Below, piece by piece: positions 1-6,200 of a DNA stretch of 7,028 nucleotides. The stretch covers positions 1 through 7,028 of the forward strand of contig CAMZET010000074.1 in NCBI GenBank assembly GCA_947305825.1, read 5' to 3'. The first letter of the stretch is position 1. Every line of letters begins with the position of its first letter. This DNA comes from an uncultured Verrucomicrobiota bacterium (lineage in GTDB: Bacteria; Verrucomicrobiota; Kiritimatiellia; RFP12; UBA1067). The position numbers were made by a program, and so were the translations under genes. Under the pieces are notes generated by a model, which worked only from the letters and a program-made list of their open reading frames with translations, did not search any database and was not told the DNA's origin.

Positions 1-7
1 ATTCAGC

Positions 8-18
8 AAGGAGGAGGG
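8..18 (+). promoter_or_regulatory. Ribosome binding site of the ribokinase gene
   Basis: The purine-rich stretch AAGGAGGAGGG precedes the ATG at 25. It offers two overlapping Shine-Dalgarno registers: AAGGAGG ends 10 nt before the start and GGAGGG ends 6 nt before it. This supports the ATG at 25. No promoter can be judged because only 24 bases precede the gene, so it may be internal to a longer operon. Confidence 0.85.
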
Positions 19-24
19 AGAACA

Positions 25-936
25 ATGAAGCGGACAGCCAGAAGAATCGTCGTGCTTGGCTCGACCAACACCGACATGGTGATCGCGGGCAAGCGCATTC
101 CCGTGCCCGGCGAAACCGTGAGCGGCGGAAGATTCATGATGAATCCGGGCGGCAAGGGCGCAAACCAGGCCGTGGCCGTCGCGCGCCTTTGCGCAAAGCC
201 CGGATGCTGCACGTTCATCGGCAAGACCGGCGACGACCTTTTCGGGCGCGACACCGCCGCGCGGATGAAGAAGGAGCGTATCGCGGCGCATCTCGTGATC
301 GACCGCAAGGAGCCGTCCGGCACGGCGCTCATACTCGTCGATGCGAAAGGGCAGAACGTGATTTCCGTGGCGCTTGGCGCGAACGGCACGCTTTCGCCGG
401 AGGACGTCGCGCCTTTCAAGGGCGAGATCGAGGGCGCGGCCGCGCTGCTGATGCAGCTGGAGACGCCGGTGGAAACGGTGGCGTGGGCGGCGAAGGTCGC
501 GCATGACGCGGGGGTTCGCGTGATTCTCAATCCCGCTCCCGCGGCAAAGCTTCCGAAGACGCTTTATCCGCTCGTCGATTGGATTACGCCGAACGAAACT
601 GAGGCTGAAATCCTCACAGGCGTGAAAGTGTCCGACGCCGCCGGTGCGGCCAAGGCGACGGAAATCCTGATGAAGCGCGGCGTGAAGCATGTGATCATCA
701 CGATGGGAACGAAAGGCTGCTGGTGCGGGGATTGCGGTAAACTCTTCCCGGCAAGGAAGGTGAAGGCGGTGGATTGCGTCGCCGCAGGAGATACGTTCAA
801 CGGCGCGTTCGCCGTCGCGCTCGCCGAGGGCAGGACGTGCGCGGAGGCGATAGACTTCGCGCAAAAGGCCGCCGCGATCGCCGTTACGCGGCCGGGCGCG
901 CAGTCGTCCGTCCCGTGGCGCAAGGAGGTGAAATAA
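25..936 (+). CDS. rbsK: Ribokinase (PfkB-family carbohydrate kinase)
   Basis: This 303-residue protein is predicted to phosphorylate D-ribose with ATP to ribose 5-phosphate in the cytoplasm, feeding the pentose phosphate pathway and PRPP synthesis. Its length matches ribokinases (about 300-310). Visible motifs in order are GSTNTD (12-17, with the sugar-contacting Asp17), PGET (28-31), the PfkB signature GGKGANQ (42-48), SGTALI (98-103), QLETP (144-148), LNPAPA (168-173), NETE (190-193, the NxxE Mg/phosphate motif), and the anion-hole/catalytic segment DCVAAGDTFNG (250-260) with Asp256 as the expected base. It ends with TRPGAQSSVPW (288-298), which closely recalls E. coli RbsK. The GGKGANQ and AAGDTFNG forms favour ribokinase over fructokinase or adenosine kinase, although substrate range within PfkB kinases is hard to fix from sequence. 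It overlaps the next gene by one base (TAATG), suggesting co-translation. Its partner is a nucleoside hydrolase/transporter fusion, so ribose released from nucleosides is the likely substrate. Confidence 0.95.
   Translation: MKRTARRIVVLGSTNTDMVIAGKRIPVPGETVSGGRFMMNPGGKGANQAVAVARLCAKPGCCTFIGKTGDDLFGRDTAARMKKERIAAHLVIDRKEPSGTALILVDAKGQNVISVALGANGTLSPEDVAPFKGEIEGAAALLMQLETPVETVAWAAKVAHDAGVRVILNPAPAAKLPKTLYPLVDWITPNETEAEILTGVKVSDAAGAAKATEILMKRGVKHVIITMGTKGCWCGDCGKLFPARKVKAVDCVAAGDTFNGAFAVALAEGRTCAEAIDFAQKAAAIAVTRPGAQSSVPWRKEVK
922..931 (+). promoter_or_regulatory. Near-perfect Shine-Dalgarno inside the ribokinase 3' end
   Basis: AAGGAGGTGA can pair continuously with the usual 3' end of bacterial 16S rRNA. 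The AGGAGG core ends 7 nt before the ATG at 936. The same bases encode the last ribokinase residues (Lys-Glu-Val-Lys). Together with the TAATG stop/start overlap this fixes the start of the second gene and points to translational coupling. Confidence 0.9.
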
Positions 937-1961
937 TGTATTTCTGCGACAACTATCTTCTCGCCGTCGTCTTTTGCGTCGTCACGATGTTCTGCTGGGG
1001 CAGCTGGGGCAACACCCAGAAGCTCGCCGGCAAGACGTGGCGCTACGAGCTTTTCTACTGGGATTACGTAATCGGCGTCGTCCTCTTCGCGCTCGCGAGC
1101 GGCTTGACGGCCGGCTCGTGCGGAGGCGGAGCTTGGAGCTTTCTCGCGAATCTGAAGCAGGCGTCCGCCGCGAATCTCGGCTCCGCATTCCTGGGCGGGA
1201 TCGTGTTCAACGCCGCGAACATCCTTCTCGCGGCGGCGATTTCGATCGCCGGCATGAGCGTCGCATTCCCGGTGGGCATCGGCCTCGCGCTCGTCCTCGG
1301 AGTGGTGGTGAACTGGCTCGGCGCGCCGAAGGGCGATCCGGAGCTGCTCTTCGGCGGCGTGGCGCTGATCGCGCTCGCCATACTCTGCAATGCGTTCGCG
1401 TACCGCCTGAAGGCGAAAGCCGCCGGCGGCGCCAAAGGCGCGGAGGAAGGGACTCAGACCGTCGGCAAGGGGATTGCGCTCAGCGCGGTCTGCGGCGTGC
1501 TGATGGCGTTCTTCTACCGTTTCGTCGCGCGGACGATGGACATGGATTTCGCGGCGGCCGCTCCGCAGTCCGGCATGATGACGCCGTATTCGGCGTTTTT
1601 CGTCTTCGCGCTGGGCATCTTCGCCTCCAACTTCGTTTTCAATGCCGTCGCCATGCGCCATCCCGCGAGCGGAGCGCCGATCACGGAGCGCGAATATTTC
1701 CGGGGCGGCTTCGCCATTCATCTCGTCGGCGTGCTGGGCGGTCTCGTCTGGGGTCTGGGCAACGGCATCAATCTCGTCGCGGCGGGCAAGGCGGGCGCGG
1801 CGATTTCGTACGGGCTGGGCCAGGGCGCGACGCTCGTATCCGCGCTCTGGGGCATACTGGTGTGGAAGGAGTTCAAAGGCGCGCCGCGCAAGGCCGGAAT
1901 GCTCAATCTTGCCATGTTCGTCCTCTTCCTCGCCGGTCTCGGCGCAATCATCGCCGCCGGC
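936..1961 (+). other. Domain: 10-helix RhaT/GRP-type transporter
   Basis: Hydrophobic segments fall at about residues 6-24, 40-58, 82-105, 107-129, 137-156, 179-198, 217-240, 258-283, 287-310 and 320-341, giving the 5+5 arrangement of DMT carriers. Conserved-looking features are FCWGSW (19-24) in helix 1, LFYWDY (39-44), GMSVAFPVGIGLAL (106-119) in helices 3-4, the charged central loop (157-178), and WKEFKGAPRK (310-319) between helices 9 and 10. The overall pattern, including the KE-x-x-G-x-x-R/K loop, resembles the rhamnose carrier RhaT as I remember it, and GRP-type glucose/ribose uptake proteins. Databases often label such proteins 'multidrug DMT permease', a name with little support here. 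K/R residues are abundant in loops 1-2, 5-6, 7-8 and 9-10 and scarce in loops 2-3, 4-5, 6-7 and 8-9. Confidence 0.82.
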
Positions 1962-3014
1962 GAATCGAAGACGAAGGCGCCGGTCAAGGTGATTTTCGAT
2001 ACGGACATGATTACGGACTTCGACGACGTGGGCGCGCTCGCCTGCCTCCACGCGCTCGCGGACGCCGGCGAGTGCGAGATCCTCGCGACCGTCAGCTGCA
2101 CGCGCGGCAACGCGTCCGTCGGCGCGATCGAAATAATCAACCGCTACTACGGGCGGCCGGGCATCCCGGTGGGATGCGCAAAGGAGACCGGCGTCGTCGG
2201 CGCGTACGCCGGGGCGAAGGAGAAGGTCGATCCGAAATCGCCGTTGGGCGAGAAGCGCGGCAACGACGGCGGACACTACAAATACCGCAAGCTGCTTCTC
2301 GATTATCCCGGATGGTTCGAATACGCCGATTCAGACGATGCGCCGGATGCGAACGAAGTCTATCGGCGCGTCCTCGCCGCGCAGCCGGACGGCAGCGTCG
2401 TAATCTGCTCCGTCGGCTTCCTGACCAATCTGCGGCGGCTTCTCGAAACGAAGCCGGACGCGATTTCGCCGCTGGACGGCAAAGCGCTCGTCGCGAAGAA
2501 GGTCAAGCGCTGGGTCGCAATGGCCTGCAAGTATCCGGCGGGCAAGGAGTACAACTCGAAGTGGGATCCGGAGTCGTCGCGCATCGCGCTCGAAAACTGG
2601 CCGACGCCTGTCGTATTCACCGATTTCGAGTACGGCAAGGACTGCTTCGCCGGACGCGCGGTGGCCGAATCGGGAGTGAAGGGCAGTCCGGTCGCGGACG
2701 TGTTCGCCGGCAACATTCCGTCCCGCGAGGAGATCGGGAAGGATCCGGCGCATTGGTTGCGCAAGGCTTTCGGCATGGGCGGACGCGCCGCGTGGGACGA
2801 GACGGCGGTGCTGATCGCCGTGCGCGGCACGGACGGATATTTCAACGTCGAGCGCGGCACGTACCGCATGACCGGCGACGACGGCTCGGACGAATGGGCG
2901 CCAGACGCCGAAAACGGCCCGCATTTGCGCGTGACGGAAAAGCTCGCGAAAGCCGAAGTCGCCCGCATCATCGACGAATTGATGCTGCGTCCGCCGGCGA
3001 ATGTCGCAAGATAG
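936..3014 (+). CDS. RhaT-like DMT sugar transporter fused to a nucleoside hydrolase
   Basis: This single 692-residue polypeptide has two parts. Residues 1-342 form ten hydrophobic helices of a DMT-superfamily carrier. Residues 350-692 form a complete IunH-type nucleoside hydrolase, which cleaves the N-glycosidic bond to give ribose and a free base. Only about ten residues (around 342-351) separate the last helix from the first hydrolase strand. There is no stop, frameshift or internal start with a ribosome binding site at the junction. The open frame extends further upstream, but that extension is Arg-rich and overlaps the ribokinase active site, so the ATG at 936 with its strong ribosome binding site is the start. 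Coupling to ribokinase suggests a ribonucleoside or ribose salvage unit. Loop charges favour an N-out/C-out topology, which would put the hydrolase on the periplasmic side; this is inference. Less likely alternatives are a nucleoside importer with a cytoplasmic hydrolase, or a pentose carrier with another N-riboside as hydrolase substrate. Confidence 0.88.
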   Translation: MYFCDNYLLAVVFCVVTMFCWGSWGNTQKLAGKTWRYELFYWDYVIGVVLFALASGLTAGSCGGGAWSFLANLKQASAANLGSAFLGGIVFNAANILLAAAISIAGMSVAFPVGIGLALVLGVVVNWLGAPKGDPELLFGGVALIALAILCNAFAYRLKAKAAGGAKGAEEGTQTVGKGIALSAVCGVLMAFFYRFVARTMDMDFAAAAPQSGMMTPYSAFFVFALGIFASNFVFNAVAMRHPASGAPITEREYFRGGFAIHLVGVLGGLVWGLGNGINLVAAGKAGAAISYGLGQGATLVSALWGILVWKEFKGAPRKAGMLNLAMFVLFLAGLGAIIAAGESKTKAPVKVIFDTDMITDFDDVGALACLHALADAGECEILATVSCTRGNASVGAIEIINRYYGRPGIPVGCAKETGVVGAYAGAKEKVDPKSPLGEKRGNDGGHYKYRKLLLDYPGWFEYADSDDAPDANEVYRRVLAAQPDGSVVICSVGFLTNLRRLLETKPDAISPLDGKALVAKKVKRWVAMACKYPAGKEYNSKWDPESSRIALENWPTPVVFTDFEYGKDCFAGRAVAESGVKGSPVADVFAGNIPSREEIGKDPAHWLRKAFGMGGRAAWDETAVLIAVRGTDGYFNVERGTYRMTGDDGSDEWAPDAENGPHLRVTEKLAKAEVARIIDELMLRPPANVAR
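1983..3011 (+). other. Domain: inosine/uridine-preferring nucleoside hydrolase
   Basis: The N-terminal signature VKVIFDTDMITDFDD (350-364) supplies the calcium- and ribose-binding aspartates of the family (Asp355, Asp357, Asp363, Asp364). It is two residues longer than the classic DTDPGxDD motif, as in the DTDMGNDxDD subfamily. The family segment SVGFLTN lies at 492-498 and the ribose-contacting loop F-E-Y-G at 564-567 (Glu565). The C-terminal metal-binding Asp is most likely Asp621 in AWDETAVL (619-626). A Trp precedes it where classic IU hydrolases have His, which is seen in related subfamilies and may shift base preference. At about 343 residues the domain is full length. It has several cysteines, for example in CLHAL, GECEIL and VSCTRG. 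All expected active-site elements are present, so activity is likely; the preferred base cannot be read from sequence. Confidence 0.9.
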
Positions 3015-3017
3015 GTG

Positions 3018-3054
3018 TGCCGCCGGTGTGCGGGAGATGCAAGTTTTGGCGGCA
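3018..3054 (+). terminator. Possible weak terminator hairpin after the fusion gene
   Basis: TGCCGCC (3018-3024) and GGCGGCA (3048-3054) are exact inverted repeats, separated by 23 nt and starting 4 nt after the stop codon. The loop is long and no uninterrupted T-run follows; only a T-rich stretch (ATTTCTTTATTTCG, 3064-3077) lies about ten bases downstream. It is therefore a poor intrinsic terminator at best and may have another role. Confidence 0.3.
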
Positions 3055-3064
3055 GAATATGCAA
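3037..3064 (+). repeat. Direct repeat ATGCAA, 22-bp period
   Basis: ATGCAA occurs at 3037-3042 and 3059-3064, about two helical turns apart, just upstream of the predicted promoter of the LamG gene. A spaced hexamer pair could be an operator or activator site, but a short match like this may be chance. Confidence 0.25.
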
Positions 3065-3084
3065 TTTCTTTATTTCGTCTTCTT

Positions 3085-3093
3085 TGCTATACT
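3085..3093 (+). promoter_or_regulatory. Extended -10 promoter of the LamG-repeat gene
   Basis: TGCTATACT fits an extended -10 element (TGn plus TATACT at 3088-3093, one mismatch from TATAAT) in an AT-rich pocket of otherwise GC-rich DNA. The best -35 at a 17-bp spacing is TTTCTT (3065-3070), which is poor, as is common with extended -10 promoters. A start near 3100 would leave a leader of about 20-25 nt. It implies the LamG gene is transcribed separately from the nucleoside operon. Confidence 0.6.
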
Positions 3094-3110
3094 ATGGGTA
3101 AACTAAACCC

Positions 3111-3117
3111 AGGGGAG
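3111..3117 (+). promoter_or_regulatory. Ribosome binding site of the LamG-repeat gene
   Basis: AGGGGAG lies 5 nt before the ATG at 3123. The alternative in-frame ATG at 3150 (residue 10) has no comparable site and would shorten the basic n-region of the signal peptide, so 3123 is preferred. Confidence 0.75.
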
Positions 3118-3122
3118 CAGTT

Positions 3123-3221
3123 ATGAAACATCTGAAAGTTGCTGAAATCATGGGGAGGGGGCGTAAATGCGCTCTTAGCGCGTTGATGCTTCTCGCGATA
3201 CTTGCGCCGAGCGCACAAGCA
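3123..3221 (+). other. Sec-type signal peptide of the LamG-repeat protein
   Basis: Residues 1-33 have a basic n-region (Lys2, Lys5, Arg12, Arg14, Lys15), a hydrophobic core around 17-28 and an Ala-x-Ala cleavage motif (Ala31-Gln32-Ala33). The n-region is long and contains Glu8. Neither Cys16 nor Cys41 sits in a lipobox, so a lipoprotein is unlikely. Confidence 0.8.
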
Positions 3222-6200
3222 GCGCTCAAGTACGAACCGAACTGCTATGCCGCGACCACCAATTTGCTCCTGCAGCTTGACGGCATTCGGAATACCGGCA
3301 TGACGAAGGCGCACGACAAGGAGGCGACCACATGGTTCAACCTCGTCGACCCGCGAACAAGCGCGACGCTGAACCAGTACAAGACGAATAAAGGTAATAG
3401 CGGATGGAAGGACAACGCCTATTATCTTGACGGCGACAAGTATTGGCAGACCATCGAGGCGCTTGGCGGCAGTTCCAATACAACAATCGAGGTGTTTGGC
3501 GATCTCAGCCTTGAGTCGATGGAGGGATGGGCAAACTACATCTCCCGCGTGAATTCGACCGATTGCGGTATCTGGGTGAAAAAGGGAGAGTCCACGCTTT
3601 ATTGGAAGGTCAACGTTGACGACCTGGGCGTGGGTACACGGCCTAGCGTCCCGAACTGGGACGGCAAGGGCTTCTCAGCCGTGCTGGACACGGCGCAGTG
3701 TTTGTTCTATACTGGGGCCGTCGCCGGCACACCTCAGACGCGCAATGCGAAGCACAGTAGCCTTGTGGGGAGCAAGTACAATATCGGCTGCGCCTATAAC
3801 ACCACCTATCCCACCAAGGGAACCTTTTATTCGGTGCGCATCTACAATCGCGCGCTGACGGCGGCGGAGGTGAAGCAGAACTACGATCTCGACCAGATCC
3901 GTTTCGTCACCGGCATGCCCGTCACGAACGTCGTCGTCACGACCGCCGTCGCCGGGCTGGAGGGCAACGAGGGCGGCGCCTATGCGTATGACGAGGACGG
4001 CTACACCTTCACCGCGCCGCACAAGGCGACGAAGGGCGGCGAAAACTACATTTGTACCGGCTATACGCTTGAAACATGGAATGGCTCGGCATGGGGCTCG
4101 CCGGTGCGGACCTACGGTGCCCGCGCCGTCAAGCTCGACGACACCTCGGCGAAAGTCCGCCTGACGTGGCAGTGGCAGAAGACTTCCGCTTCTGCACCTG
4201 TCGATCTCGACCCCCTCTTCGATAACTATGTAAAGGACGGACTCGTCCTCCATCTTGACGGCATCCGCAATGTCGGGGCGAACGCGCCGCACGACTACTC
4301 GGCCAAGCAGTGGATCGACCTCGTGGACGGCAAGACGGCGACATTCGCCCGCGACGCCGGTGATGCGAGCGAATGGCGGGATGACGGTTATTATTTCGAT
4401 GCTCGTAGCTTCGCTCAGGTCTCTGAACAGCTGGCGAGCCTCGGCACCAATGCGACGGTGCAGGTCGTCTGCGAGGCGGATACGGCCGTCCTTTATGCGT
4501 CAAAAATAGCCCAGACGACGCGTATCGACTGGCCGCAGCTTGTCGGGTGCAACAATAACGATGCGCTGAATTTGTATTACGACCTGAACAACGGCGATCC
4601 GAATCATCAGATGACATTCAAGTGTGCATCAATGGACAATGCAAAGGCTTGGCTCGGTAAGAATACGTGGAGTGGGCGTTATGCGACCGGCATTCGTGAC
4701 AATTACGAAATATATATGACGCAGGGAACATATACGGGCGCGGCGCATGGCACGGCGAAGAAGAATGACAATATTGCTGCTGCGACCGTCTACATCGGGA
4801 GTGCGGGCAACTCGGTGGAGTTGCGCGAGAGGCGCTGGTTCAAGGGTACGATCAAGGCGGTGAGAATTTACAACAGGACATTGACTGAAGATGAGCTCGT
4901 GCAGAACCGCGAGGTTGACGACGCGCGTTTCTTCGGCGCGGCGATGCCGGTCACGAACGTCGTCGTCGCCTCCTCTGTGCGCGGCGTTTCGGGCGACGCG
5001 CCGGAGGGCGCATACGCGCTTTCGGCGGGCGGCCATACCTTCTCCGCGCCTGCGAGCGTAACCATTGGCGATGATACATATTCCTGCGCGGGCTACACGC
5101 TTGAAACGTGGGATGCGACGACCGGCGCATGGGGCGCGCCTGTTGCGTACAGCGGGACGTCCGTCGCGCTCACCGACACAACGGCGAAAGTCCGCCTCAC
5201 CTGGCAGTGGACGCACACGGCGGGTCCGGGCTACGACGCGGCATTCAACGATTACGCCACAGAAGGCCTCGTTGTCCATCTCGATGGCATCCGCAACACC
5301 GGCGCTGAAGTCGGCCATGACAGCGCGGCGAAAACCTGGGCCGATCTTGCAAACGATGGCGATTACGCGAAGTTCATCAACGGGGGTGACAATTGCGGCT
5401 GGACCGAGGATGGCTACCGCTTCAATGGCTGGACCAACGCGAGCTACGCTGTCATGAATACGACTCGCACCATCGGAAACACTTTCACCGCACAGGCCGT
5501 GGTGAAGTTCGATCCGGACGAATCTCTGCGCAACGACACGCTGTGGCCGGGAATTTTCGGCACGACGGCATCCAGCGGAGATCCTCTCGCGATGTATTAC
5601 AACCAGAACAACACAACAACTCCCGCCGTGAACCTCAAGGTCGCGAACACCCAAGTGCGCACGGGAGGTATCGCATCGTGGGACGGCAAATACATGACCG
5701 GCTTGTCGGACGGCGTGAACGGTGCGCTCTTCCAGACCGTCACGCCCGACGCAACTGCCGCGTTCAGCAAGGCTGTCGGCACCCAGACTATCACATTCTG
5801 CGGCGGCAACGGCGACACCGATGGCTACTTGTCACGCCGGTTTAACGGCATCGGCAAGTCTGCGCGTATCTACAACCGTGCGCTGACAAATGCGGAACTC
5901 GAAAAGAACCGTGCGGCGGACGAGGTGCGCTTCTTCGGACACCCTGCCACCTCTGGCGATCTTATTGTTGCCTCCAATGTTGATGGGCTTGGCGGCGACC
6001 TGCCGAATGGCGCGTACCGCCCGGCGGCGGGCTATACGTTCACCGCGCCGACGGAAGCGGTTCTCGACGGCGATCCTTACGAACTTACTGGCTACACGCT
6101 CGAAACATGGAACGGCGCGGCGTGGGCGGATCCCGTCCAGTGCGACGGTGCTTGCTCCGTCGTCCCCGACGTCTCTACCGCCTCCAAGCGCCTCACGTGG

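Noticed and set aside
774..935. An N-terminal extension of the fusion gene from an upstream in-frame ATG
   Set aside because: The extension is almost entirely Arg-rich, overlaps the ribokinase catalytic segment, and lacks a ribosome binding site; the ATG at 936 has an excellent one.
936..1961. Annotation of the transporter half as a multidrug efflux permease
   Set aside because: DMT-family database names often say this, but the helix pattern, loop motifs and ribokinase/nucleoside hydrolase context all favour sugar or nucleoside uptake.
564..2276. A 570-codon open frame on the - strand opposite the ribokinase end and the fusion gene
   Set aside because: It lies antisense to two well-supported genes, its product is rich in Arg, Ala and Glu with no recognisable motif, and it is the expected by-product of high-GC codon use on the + strand.
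3048..3062. A sigma-54 promoter (GG...GC pattern)
   Set aside because: The GG (3048-3049) and GC (3061-3062) are separated by 11 bases instead of the required 10, and the surrounding consensus is poor.
974..3106. A 710-codon + strand frame overlapping the fusion gene in another frame
   Set aside because: The product is Arg-rich and low in complexity, with no domain; the other frame contains the transporter helices and hydrolase motifs.
3096..3110. A small leader hairpin, GGGT (3096-3099) with ACCC (3107-3110)
   Set aside because: The stem is only 4 bp and the match could easily be chance; there is no sign of a riboswitch or attenuator.
4629..5654. A 341-codon open frame on the - strand opposite LamG units 2 and 3
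   Set aside because: The + strand frame shows clear repeat conservation at the protein level here; the antisense product has no motif and the reading is a GC-driven shadow.
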